In this document: positions 15,932 through 24,923 of the stretch, piece after piece
Position numbering within the stretch: the first letter of the stretch is position 1
How the letters are laid out: the number at the start of each line of letters is the position of its first letter
Assembly (NCBI GenBank): GCA_030697165.1
Contig: JAUYQQ010000004.1
Span: 331,390 to 395,389, forward strand
Length of the DNA: 64,000 nucleotides
Direction: 5' to 3'
DNA from: Acidobacteriota bacterium
GTDB taxonomy: Bacteria > Acidobacteriota > Vicinamibacteria > Vicinamibacterales > UBA2999
Notes under the pieces: generated by a model
Seen by the model: only the letters and a program-made list of their open reading frames with translations
Databases searched by the model: none
Told to the model about the DNA's origin: nothing
Translations under genes and position numbers: made by a program

Positions 15932-17077
15932 TTACGACCCCGGCCGCACCGGCGGCCGCGGACCGGCGCCCGGCCCCCCCGGGCGCCCCATGCCGGCCCC
16001 GGCCACGACGCCGGCCCCGCGGTTGATCATCTCCTGCAGTTCTTCGCGGTTGGACGAGGCGTTGATCGCCGTATCCAGGGTGATGATGCGGCGGAAATAC
16101 AACGTGGCCAGCGACTGGTTCATGGTCTGCATGCCCAGTTTTTCCTGGCCGGTCTGCATCGCCGAGTAAATCTGGTGGACCTTGTCCTCGCGAATCAGGT
16201 TGCGGATGCCCGGAGTCGGCACCAGGATCTCGAGCGACACCGCCCGGCCCTTGCCGTCGGCCCTCGGCAGCAGCGCCTGGCAGACGATGCCCTCGACCAC
16301 CAGCGACAGCTGGGTGCGAATCTGCGACTGCTGGTGCGAGGGGAACACGTCGATGATGCGGTTGATGGTCGAGGCCGCCGAATTGGTGTGCAGCGTGCCG
16401 AACGTGAGGTGGCCGGTCTCGGCGATACGCAGCGCCGATTCGACAGTTTCCAGGTCGCGCATTTCGCCGATCAGCACGACGTCGGGGTCCTCGCGCAGGG
16501 CGGCGCGCAGCGCGTTGGTGAAGCTCTGGGTATCGCTGTGCAGTTCGCGCTGGTTGATCAGGCAGTTCTTGTGCTGGTGCAGGTACTCGATCGGATCTTC
16601 GACGGTCAGGATGTGGCCGTGCCGCTCGTTGTTGATCTTGTCGATCATCGCGGCCAGCGTGGTCGACTTGCCGCTGCCGGTCGGCCCGGTCACGAGCACC
16701 AGGCCGCGCGGACGTTCGGCCATTTTGGCCAGCACCGCCGGCAGGCCCAGCTCCTCGAAGGTCCGGATCTTCTCGGGGATCTGCCGATAGACCGCGCCCA
16801 CGGCGCCCTTCTGGTTGAACATGTTGCAGCGGAAACGGGCCACGCCGCGAATGCCGAACGAGAAGTCGAGCTCGAGCATCTCCTCGAAGCGCTTCTTCTG
16901 CGCGTCGGTCAGCACCGCATAGGCCAGCGCTTTGGTGTCGGACGCCGTCAGCTCCGGATGATCGAGCTTCTGCAGTTCGCCGTGCACCCGGACCTGGGGC
17001 GGCGAGCCGATCGACAGGTGCAGGTCCGAGCCGGAAATCTCAACGGTCTTCTTCAACAAGTCAGGGAGGGTAGCCAT
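15932..17077 (-). CDS. pilT: type IV pilus retraction ATPase
   Basis: 381 residues. Walker A GPTGSGKST at 131-138, Walker B LIGEMRDLETVESAL, His box HLTFGTLHTNSA and the PilT signature GIRNLIRE (usual form AIRNLIRE). The last ~25 residues form a Gly/Pro/Arg-rich tail not needed for the ATPase fold. PilT powers pilus depolymerisation and twitching. It follows pilB by three bases. Confidence 0.97.
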   Translation of the reverse strand: MATLPDLLKKTVEISGSDLHLSIGSPPQVRVHGELQKLDHPELTASDTKALAYAVLTDAQKKRFEEMLELDFSFGIRGVARFRCNMFNQKGAVGAVYRQIPEKIRTFEELGLPAVLAKMAERPRGLVLVTGPTGSGKSTTLAAMIDKINNERHGHILTVEDPIEYLHQHKNCLINQRELHSDTQSFTNALRAALREDPDVVLIGEMRDLETVESALRIAETGHLTFGTLHTNSAASTINRIIDVFPSHQQSQIRTQLSLVVEGIVCQALLPRADGKGRAVSLEILVPTPGIRNLIREDKVHQIYSAMQTGQEKLGMQTMNQSLATLYFRRIITLDTAINASSNREELQEMINRGAGVVAGAGMGRPGGPGAGPRPPVRPGS

Positions 17078-17080
17078 AAG

Positions 17081-18877
17081 TTATTTCACCGTCTCTCGTA
17101 ACACTTCTTCCATGGTCGTCACACCGTCTTTGATCTTGCGCAGGCCGCTGCCACGCAGCGTGATCATGCCTTCTTCAATGGCCTTGCGGCGAATTTCGAG
17201 CGACGAGGCGCCAACCAGGATCAACTCGCGAAGTTCGTCGGTAATCTCCATCACCTCGTAGAGGCCGACGCGGCCCTTGTAGCCGGTCTTCAGGCACTTG
17301 TCGCAGCCAGTCCCCTTCTTGGGCTTGACCGTTGCCGCATCCTCGCGCGAGAAGCCGACCTGCTCCATCGCCGCCGGCGGCACTTCGTCCTCGATCTTGC
17401 AGTTGACGCAGACGCGGCGCACCAGGCGCTGGGCGCAGACCAGGTTGAGCGAGCTCGCCACCAGGAACGGCTCGATGCCCATGTTCATCAGGCGGTTGAT
17501 GGTGCTGGGGGCGTCGTTGGTGTGCAGCGTCGACAGCACCATGTGGCCGGTGAGCGCGGCCTTGACGGCAATCTCGGCGGTCTCGAAGTCGCGGATTTCG
17601 CCGACCAGGATGATGTTGGGGTCCTGGCGCAGGAAGCTGCGCAGCGCGGCCGCGAAGTTGAGGCCGATCGACTCGCGCACCTGCACCTGGTTGACGCCGA
17701 TCAGGTTGAACTCGACCGGGTCTTCCGCCGTCATGATGTTGGTTTCGGGGGTATTGAGCTTGGCGATCGACGAGTACAGCGTGTTGGTCTTGCCGCTGCC
17801 GGTCGGGCCCGTCACCAGGCACATGCCCCACGGCTTGGCGATCTGCGCCTCGAGCTTGGCCAGCGACTCGGGCTCGAAGCCGAGCTTGGTCATGTCGAGC
17901 ATCAGCTTGCCCTTGTCGAGCAGGCGCATGACGATCTTCTCGCCGAACAGGGTCGGCAGGCACGAGACGCGGAAGTCGATGTCCTTGGCCTGGCCGTTGT
18001 CGCTGAAGCGAATCTTGATGCGGCCGTCCTGCGGCAGGCGCTTCTCGGCGATGTCGAGCTTGGCCATGATCTTGATGCGCGAGGTGATCGCATCGCGCAT
18101 CTTCAGCGGCGGCGCCATGATGTTGTAGAGAATGCCGTCCATGCGGTAGCGGACGCGGTATTCCTTCTCGTACGGCTCGATGTGAATGTCGCTGGCGCCC
18201 TTGGAGATGGCCGACATCAGGATGACGTTGACCAGCTTGATGACCGGCGCCTCTTCGCCCTGGCGGGCGAGCATCTCGGCGCTGATCTCTTCGAGGTCGT
18301 CCATGACCTCGACGTCGCCGGCGACGTCGGCGAGCATGGTCGGCATCTCGGTCAGCGACCGGGTCGCCATGTCGAGCGCGCTCTCGCCGGTGTCCTGGGG
18401 TGCCGCGGTCGCGGTGGCGCCGCCGCGCGAGGACTGGGTCTGCGCCGGGCCGCCGACGCCGTAGTACTTGTCGATCGAGTCGAGCACCGCCGTTTCCGAC
18501 GCGACCACCGGCTCGACGTTGTAGCCGGTCATGAACTTCACGTCGTCCATGGCGAAGACGTTGGTGGGGTCGGTCATCGCGATCGTCAGCGTCGCGCCGG
18601 CGCGGCTGAGCGGGACGATCTGGTACTTGCGGGCGGTCTCGGCGGGCACCAGCTTGATCACCGCCGGGTCGATCTCGAATTGGTTCAGGGCAATCGAGGG
18701 CACGCCGTACTGCTTCGACAGCAGCGCGGTGATTTCCTCATCCTTCACGAAGCCCATCTTCACGAGGTTGGCGCCGAGCTTCCCCCCGTTCGTCTTCTGG
18801 TAGTTCAGGGCTTCCTGAAGTTGGATCGCCGTGATGCGCTTCTCTTTGAGAAGCAGTTCACCAATCCTGACCGCCAT
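17081..18877 (-). CDS. pilB: type IV pilus extension ATPase
   Basis: 598 residues. The N-terminal GspE/MshEN domain (about 1-140) is followed by a variable linker with Ala/Thr/Asp-rich sequence, then the ATPase domain with Walker A GPTGSGKT (357-364), Asp box LRQDPNIILVGEIRD and His box LSTLHTNDAPST. The zinc-binding tetra-Cys loop (CVNC ... CDKC) near residues 480-525 is present, as expected for PilB rather than PilT. It powers pilus polymerisation. First gene of the pilBTCSR unit. Confidence 0.97.
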   Translation of the reverse strand: MAVRIGELLLKEKRITAIQLQEALNYQKTNGGKLGANLVKMGFVKDEEITALLSKQYGVPSIALNQFEIDPAVIKLVPAETARKYQIVPLSRAGATLTIAMTDPTNVFAMDDVKFMTGYNVEPVVASETAVLDSIDKYYGVGGPAQTQSSRGGATATAAPQDTGESALDMATRSLTEMPTMLADVAGDVEVMDDLEEISAEMLARQGEEAPVIKLVNVILMSAISKGASDIHIEPYEKEYRVRYRMDGILYNIMAPPLKMRDAITSRIKIMAKLDIAEKRLPQDGRIKIRFSDNGQAKDIDFRVSCLPTLFGEKIVMRLLDKGKLMLDMTKLGFEPESLAKLEAQIAKPWGMCLVTGPTGSGKTNTLYSSIAKLNTPETNIMTAEDPVEFNLIGVNQVQVRESIGLNFAAALRSFLRQDPNIILVGEIRDFETAEIAVKAALTGHMVLSTLHTNDAPSTINRLMNMGIEPFLVASSLNLVCAQRLVRRVCVNCKIEDEVPPAAMEQVGFSREDAATVKPKKGTGCDKCLKTGYKGRVGLYEVMEITDELRELILVGASSLEIRRKAIEEGMITLRGSGLRKIKDGVTTMEEVLRETVK

Positions 18878-18901
18878 GACTAGCTTTTGATTCCCCCCGA
18901 T

Positions 18902-18987
18902 GTCCGCCTAAAGGCGGACGCTACATCGAACTGTGGCGTCCGGCTTTAGCCGGACCATCCCAATGTGGCGTCCGGCTTTAGCCGGAC
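18902..18987. repeat. REP-like hairpin array (three copies) between pilB and barrel gene
   Basis: Three 18-bp palindromes: GTCCGCCTAAAGGCGGAC at 18902-18919, and GTCCGGCTTTAGCCGGAC at 18938-18955 and 18970-18987. The last two are embedded in a 32-base direct repeat beginning TGTGGCG. The same core with the flank GCCACATT occurs at 28011, 51646, 51680 and 56135, so this is a dispersed family of the REP type. Confidence 0.9.
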
Positions 18988-18993
18988 CACTCC

Positions 18994-19926
18994 TCAAAAC
19001 GAATACCGCAACCCCAGGCCCCACGACCGCTCGCCGGCGTCGCCACCGGCCCAGTAGCCCTCGAGGTACATCCCCGAGAACATCCATGATGCCCCGGCCG
19101 TCATTACGCCGCGCGCCTCGCCGACCGTGCTGCCACGCAGGCCGCCCCGCACGCCAAGACGCCGCGCGAGCCACCACGTCTCCACACCCGCCGCCAGGTC
19201 GCGGCGCTCGCCGCTCGGCGTCGCGCGCGTCACCACGTCGCCATCGACCGCGACCACGACCCGCGAATGCCCCGGCCAGCCCGAGCCCCATCCGCCACCC
19301 ACCCGCACCTCGGTGGCCAACTCCGCCTCCTCGGCGCCGGAGTCGTCCAGTGCAAAGGACGGCGTCGTCAGGTTGCGGGCCGTGACCCCCAGGCGAAACT
19401 GCGTGATGGCAAGCATCGCGCTGGCGTCGACATCAACCGTGAACGATTCACCACCCCATACGAACTTGGGCGTCGCCGACACCACTACGTATTCCGTCAG
19501 CGACTGCAGCAGGCTGATGGCAAATGTCGAGGTCGTGAACGCGTGCACACTGCGCCGCACTTCTTCTCGGCCTTGGTCGCCCGTCACTGCAGGCCCTGGG
19601 GGACGCTCGCCAAAAACCCCCTGCCGGTAGTAGGCCAGGCCCACTGGCGGAAGCGAAATGGCCACCAGCCCGTGATTCAGGCCGTCCCGCGCCCCGGGGC
19701 CGTCGGGCTTGAACTCGCCAAACTCCAGATTAACGCTCGCCAGGGCCCCTGTAGCCAGGCCAGCCGGGTTCCAATAAACTGCTGTACCGTCATCGGCGAC
19801 GCCCACAAACGCCCCGCCCATACCGTTCGCCCGAACCCCGACAGAGGATTGAGCTTCGGCCAGAGTGGACAGTGCCAGGGACAAAACCACGGCAAAGAGC
19901 GACCGGTTGAAGGTGTTTGATGGCAT
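18994..19926 (-). CDS. outer-membrane beta-barrel protein (FadL/PorV-like)
   Basis: 310 residues from the ATG at 19926, giving a clean signal peptide (MPSNTFNRSLFAVVLSLALS, cleavage near AEAQS). The motif GMGGAFVGVADDGTAVYWNPAGLA just after it is the hallmark of FadL/UPF0164/PorV-like barrels; the rest is alternating strand-like sequence and the protein ends in Phe (GLGLRYSF), as outer-membrane proteins do. It precedes pilB with a REP array between, so it may be co-transcribed; a link to pili or to export is only contextual. Substrate unknown. Confidence 0.82.
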   Translation of the reverse strand: MPSNTFNRSLFAVVLSLALSTLAEAQSSVGVRANGMGGAFVGVADDGTAVYWNPAGLATGALASVNLEFGEFKPDGPGARDGLNHGLVAISLPPVGLAYYRQGVFGERPPGPAVTGDQGREEVRRSVHAFTTSTFAISLLQSLTEYVVVSATPKFVWGGESFTVDVDASAMLAITQFRLGVTARNLTTPSFALDDSGAEEAELATEVRVGGGWGSGWPGHSRVVVAVDGDVVTRATPSGERRDLAAGVETWWLARRLGVRGGLRGSTVGEARGVMTAGASWMFSGMYLEGYWAGGDAGERSWGLGLRYSF

Positions 19927-20057
19927 GAAATGCTGTTTTTGAGCCTGCAAAACGACCGGATTTCGGAAGGGATGGGCGCGACCGCCCGCCTGCGCAAAGC
20001 GCTTCGGCGTGGCAAGTCCATCGTATTCAGCAGTTTGGAAGGCTGTCAAGGAAACCA

Positions 20058-20780
20058 ATGGGCGTCGAGATTCGTATCAAACACCGAAGGATCGGCTACA
20101 TGCGGCGTGTGTTCGGCGTGCTTTGGCACCCGCGCCAGACCATGAACGACGTGGTCGCCCGCCCGAGCTTTGCGCTCGCGTGGGTGTTCGTGCTCGCCGT
20201 GGTGGCCGTGTGCGCATTTGCCCTGCTCTCGACCGCGGTGGGCAAGCAGGCGCTGGTGGACGAACGCGTCCGCGTGATCGAGGCGCTCGGCGGCCGTGTG
20301 GACGATGCCGCGTATGGGGCGCTCCAGGCGAAGCCTCCGTGGCTGGTGTATTGGACGAGCGGCGGGCGTTTACTGTTGACGCCGGAAATGACGCTGCTGG
20401 TCGCCGTCGGGCTCGTGGCCCTGGCGAGGTTGGACGGGGCCAGGGTGCGGTACGTGACGGCCCTGGCCGTGACGGTGCATGCCACCGTCGTCTTGGCGGT
20501 GCAGCAGGTGATTACGACGCCGCTGCATTACGTACGGGAATCGCTGACCAGCCCCACCAACCTCGCGGGCCTCATGCCGATGCTTGACGAAGGCAGCGTG
20601 GCGGCCCGGTGGCTCGGGTCGATTGACGTGTTCGGGCTGTGGTGGCTGTGGCTGCTGGCCGTGGGCCTGGCGGCCGCCACCGGCCGGCCGGTCGGGCGCT
20701 ACGTGGGGCGCCTGCTGATGGCGTATGTAGGAGTGGCGGCGATCGTCGCCGTCACGTTCGCGGTACTTGGGGCTCAGTAA
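20058..20780 (+). CDS. Yip1-domain-like integral membrane protein
   Basis: 240 residues (or 226 from the ATG at 20100, which also has an AAGGA site upstream). MRRVFGVLWHPRQTMNDVV is the typical lead-in of bacterial Yip1-domain proteins, followed by five hydrophobic segments (near residues 38-60, 110-125, 140-160, 185-210 and 215-235). Function unknown; bacterial members often sit beside efflux genes, and this one precedes a membrane-fusion protein by 9 bases. The 131 bases between it and the divergent barrel gene must hold both promoters, none of which I can define. Confidence 0.75.
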   Translation: MGVEIRIKHRRIGYMRRVFGVLWHPRQTMNDVVARPSFALAWVFVLAVVAVCAFALLSTAVGKQALVDERVRVIEALGGRVDDAAYGALQAKPPWLVYWTSGGRLLLTPEMTLLVAVGLVALARLDGARVRYVTALAVTVHATVVLAVQQVITTPLHYVRESLTSPTNLAGLMPMLDEGSVAARWLGSIDVFGLWWLWLLAVGLAAATGRPVGRYVGRLLMAYVGVAAIVAVTFAVLGAQ

Positions 20781-20789
20781 GGGGGACAC

Positions 20790-22136
20790 GTGTTTCGCAG
20801 GAAGTGGCTTCTCGTCGTAATCGCGCTGTTGATCATCGGTGGCGGCGCCAGCGCCTTCTTCGCCCGGCGTGGCGATCCCGGCGTGCTGGTCACCGCCGAA
20901 AGCATCCAGAAGCGCGATCTTGAAGCGCTGGTCTCGGCCTCCGGCAAGATCGAACCCAAGAAGACGGTGAACATCAGCGCCCAGACGATGGGCCGGGTCA
21001 CCAACCTGGGGGTCAAGGAAGGCGACCGCGTCAGGGCGGGCCAGTTCCTGCTGCAGATCGACCCGGTCAACCTCGAAGCCTCGGTGCGCCGCGACGAGGC
21101 GGCCGTGCAGGGCGCGATCACCGGCCTCGAACAGTCGAAGGCCTCGCTGCAAAGCTCGCGCGCGGCGCTCGACAATGCCCGCGCTTCGCTCAAGCGGCAG
21201 CAGGAGCTGTCGGCGGCCGGGCTCACGACGCGCGAATCGCTGGAGCGGGCCGAGACCGACGTCGAGATGCGCGAAAGCGACATGAAGGCGCGCGAACAGG
21301 AAATCAAGAACCGCGAGACCATGCTCAACCAGCAGCGCGCTGGCCTGTCGGCCAGCCGCCACACCCTGGCGCAGGTGCGGTTCGAAGCGCCCTTCGATGG
21401 CATCGTCACCCGCCGCAACATCGAAGAGGGCGAGAACGTGATGGTCGGCACCATGAACAACGCCGGCACGGTGCTGCTGACGGTTGCCGACATGTCGGTG
21501 ATCGAGGCCGAAGTGGAAGTCGACGAAACCGACATTCCACTGGTGCAGATGGGCCAGAAGGCCAAGGTCACGATCGACGCCATTCCTAATCAGGTCTTCA
21601 CCGGCACGGTGACGGAGATTGGCAACAGCCCGATCCAGGCGGCGGGCGCCGGCACCACCCGCACCGCCACCAACTTCAAGGTGGTCGTCACCATCGACGG
21701 CCAGATTCCGGACGTGCGGCCGGGGTTCACCTGCACGGCGGAGATCACCACCGCGACCCGCCAGCAGGCGCTGGCCGTGCCGATCCAGTCGCTGACCGTG
21801 CGCGAGCTGGTCTACGACGCCCAGGGCAACGTGGTCCCTGAACCGCGTCCGGCGAAACCGGGCTTCCGGTTCGGCCAGGCGGCTACCCCGGCGCCGACGG
21901 CGGCCCGTGAGCTGCAGCCCGGCCAGAAGCGCGAAGAGGTGGAGGGCGTGTTCCTGATCCGCGACGGCAAGGCGACGTTCGTGAAGGTCGGGCTCGGCAT
22001 TGCCGGCGAGCGCTACCTGGAAGTGCTGTCGGGTCTGAAGGAGGGCGACCAGGTGCTGACCGGGCCGTTCGAGTCGGTCCGCACGCTCTACGAGGGCGAT
22101 CTGGTCAGGACCGCGGCGCCACCGAAGCCAAAGTAG
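20790..22136 (+). CDS. periplasmic membrane-fusion protein (HlyD/MacA-like)
   Basis: 448 residues, GTG start with AAGGGGG upstream. One N-terminal anchor helix (about 5-25), a barrel-sandwich biotinyl-lipoyl-like half near SGKIEPKKTVNISAQTMGRV, a long coiled-coil hairpin (about 100-190) and a beta-barrel domain containing FEAPFDGIVTRRNIEEGENV. This is the MacA/RND-type adaptor layout. Two downstream FtsX-type permeases suggest a MacAB-like tripartite exporter, but no ATPase and no TolC are in the window. The stop codon lies inside a 7-base tandem repeat. Confidence 0.9.
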   Translation: MFRRKWLLVVIALLIIGGGASAFFARRGDPGVLVTAESIQKRDLEALVSASGKIEPKKTVNISAQTMGRVTNLGVKEGDRVRAGQFLLQIDPVNLEASVRRDEAAVQGAITGLEQSKASLQSSRAALDNARASLKRQQELSAAGLTTRESLERAETDVEMRESDMKAREQEIKNRETMLNQQRAGLSASRHTLAQVRFEAPFDGIVTRRNIEEGENVMVGTMNNAGTVLLTVADMSVIEAEVEVDETDIPLVQMGQKAKVTIDAIPNQVFTGTVTEIGNSPIQAAGAGTTRTATNFKVVVTIDGQIPDVRPGFTCTAEITTATRQQALAVPIQSLTVRELVYDAQGNVVPEPRPAKPGFRFGQAATPAPTAARELQPGQKREEVEGVFLIRDGKATFVKVGLGIAGERYLEVLSGLKEGDQVLTGPFESVRTLYEGDLVRTAAPPKPK

Positions 22137-22160
22137 CCAGTAGCCAGTCGCCAGTAGCCG
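22133..22160. repeat. four 7-base tandem units at the adaptor-permease junction
   Basis: GTAGCCA, GTAGCCA, GTCGCCA, GTAGCCG; the TAG of the first unit is the stop codon of the membrane-fusion gene. It belongs to the same heptamer class as the repeats at 12912 and 30674. Confidence 0.9.
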
Positions 22161-22168
22161 GAAATACC

Positions 22169-23392
22169 GTGTCGCAGCTCTACGAGTCAATCGTCCTCGC
22201 GCTCGATTCGATCTGGGCCAACAAGCTCAGGTCGCTCCTGACGCTGCTCGGCAACATCGTGGCGGTGTCGTCGATCATCACGGTGGTGGCGCTGATCACG
22301 GGTGTCAACCTGGCGGTGACCGACGCCATCGTCTCGGACCTCGGGGCCGACTCGTTCACCGTCCAGCGCATGGGCATCACGCAGAACGAGGACGAGTTCG
22401 AGCGGATGCGCAACAACCCGCAGGTCACGCTGAAGGATGCCACCGCGATCAAGCGCTTCGGCGAGGCGGTGCAGTCGGTGATGGCCCAGGCGCAGACTGC
22501 GACGCGGGTCGCCTACCGGGACGAGGAGCTGGAATCGGTCCAGGTGCAGGGGGTCAGCGCCGAGTATCTTGACTTCACCACCTTCGACGCCGAGCGCGGG
22601 CGCATGGTGACCCCCACCGAAGTGAACCGCAAGCGGCAGGTCGCACTCATTGGCTGGGGCGTGGCTGACCGGCTGTTCGGCGCCGCCGACCCGCTCGACA
22701 AGACGATCCGGATTGCCGGTGTCCCCTTCAGGGTGGTCGGCGTCAGCAAGAAGAAAGGCGCCGCCTTCGGCCAGTCGCTCGACGAGTTCGTGGTCATCCC
22801 GCTCGGGTCGTTCCAGAAGCTGTTTGGGGCACGGCAGTCGCTGCAGATCATGATCAAGCCGCGCGACGCGACCTTGGCCGGGATTGCCAAGGACGAGACG
22901 CGGGTCGCGCTGCGGGTCGAGCGCGGCCTGAAACCGGCCGAGCCCGACAACTTCGGCATCGTCGCCTCCGACTCAGTGCTGGGCATCTTCCAGCAGGCCA
23001 CCGCCGGCATCGCGGTGTTGCTGGTGGGCATTGTCGGGTTGTCGCTGCTGGTCGGCGGCATCGTGATCATGAACATCATGCTGATGGTGGTAAGTGAGCG
23101 GACCCGCGAGATCGGCCTGCGCAAGGCGCTCGGCGCCAAGCGCCGCGACATCATGTCGCAGGTGCTGACCGAGTCGATCACTTTGTCGATCGTCGGCGGC
23201 ATCGTCGGCATCGCGCTCGGCGCGTTGTTCTCGACCATCATCTCGGCGCTCACCCCGGTGCCGTCCGCGGTCGAACTGTGGTCGGTGGCACTCGGCGTCA
23301 CCATTACGGCGCTGGTCGGCCTGGTGTTCGGCTATTACCCAGCCCGCCGCGCCGCGTCCCTGGATCCCATCGAAGCCTTGCGCCGGGAATAA
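22169..23392 (+). CDS. MacB/FtsX-type ABC transporter permease (first of pair)
   Basis: 407 residues, GTG start. The N-terminus (LDSIWANKLRSLLTLLGNIVAVSSIITVVAL) is the first transmembrane helix, followed by a ~230-residue periplasmic MacB_PCD domain and three C-terminal helices of the FtsX domain with SERTREIGLRKALGAKRRDI. It lacks the N-terminal ATPase of true MacB. It pairs with the second permease four bases downstream and with the upstream adaptor; probable role, export or membrane-stress mechanics of an unknown substrate. Confidence 0.88.
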   Translation: MSQLYESIVLALDSIWANKLRSLLTLLGNIVAVSSIITVVALITGVNLAVTDAIVSDLGADSFTVQRMGITQNEDEFERMRNNPQVTLKDATAIKRFGEAVQSVMAQAQTATRVAYRDEELESVQVQGVSAEYLDFTTFDAERGRMVTPTEVNRKRQVALIGWGVADRLFGAADPLDKTIRIAGVPFRVVGVSKKKGAAFGQSLDEFVVIPLGSFQKLFGARQSLQIMIKPRDATLAGIAKDETRVALRVERGLKPAEPDNFGIVASDSVLGIFQQATAGIAVLLVGIVGLSLLVGGIVIMNIMLMVVSERTREIGLRKALGAKRRDIMSQVLTESITLSIVGGIVGIALGALFSTIISALTPVPSAVELWSVALGVTITALVGLVFGYYPARRAASLDPIEALRRE

Positions 23393-23395
23393 GCC

Positions 23396-24694
<1,299 letters not shown>

Positions 24695-24792
24695 CGCCTC
24701 TCGCTGACGGGAGCAGGCCACGACTTGCCGGGAGTTACCGGAAACTCGTCGGGAATGGCGAAGATCCCGTCGGGACTGCCCCGACTCCCCCG

Positions 24793-24846
24793 ATAAGAGG
24801 TGCCCTCCCGACAAGAGGTGCCCTCCCGACAAGCAGTGCCCTCCCG
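24793..24846. repeat. three 18-base tandem units upstream of the EF-G paralogue
   Basis: Units beginning AYAAGAGGTGCCCTCCCG, ACAAGAGGTGCCCTCCCG and ACAAGCAGTGCCCTCCCG. They lie in the 229-base gap between the permease and the EF-G paralogue, which holds no gene. Related partial units continue to about 24875. Confidence 0.85.
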
Positions 24847-24853
24847 ACAGACC

Positions 24854-24884
24854 TTGATCCCTCTCCCGGCAAGAGGCATATGAT
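24854..24884 (+). promoter_or_regulatory. possible sigma-70 promoter of EF-G paralogue
   Basis: TTGATC at 24854-24859 and TATGAT at 24879-24884 are separated by 19 bases, 2 more than ideal. The -10 box sits in a small inverted repeat (AGGCAT-ATG-ATGCCT). Moderate to weak evidence. Confidence 0.3.
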
Positions 24885-24923
24885 GCCTTTATCGGGCGTT
24901 TACCGCCCGGGAGGGTACCTCCT

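Noticed and set aside
20370-22190. 606-residue minus-strand open frame opposite the Yip1-like and adaptor genes
   Set aside because: Antisense shadow; the plus-strand adaptor is clearly a real gene with motifs and signal anchor.
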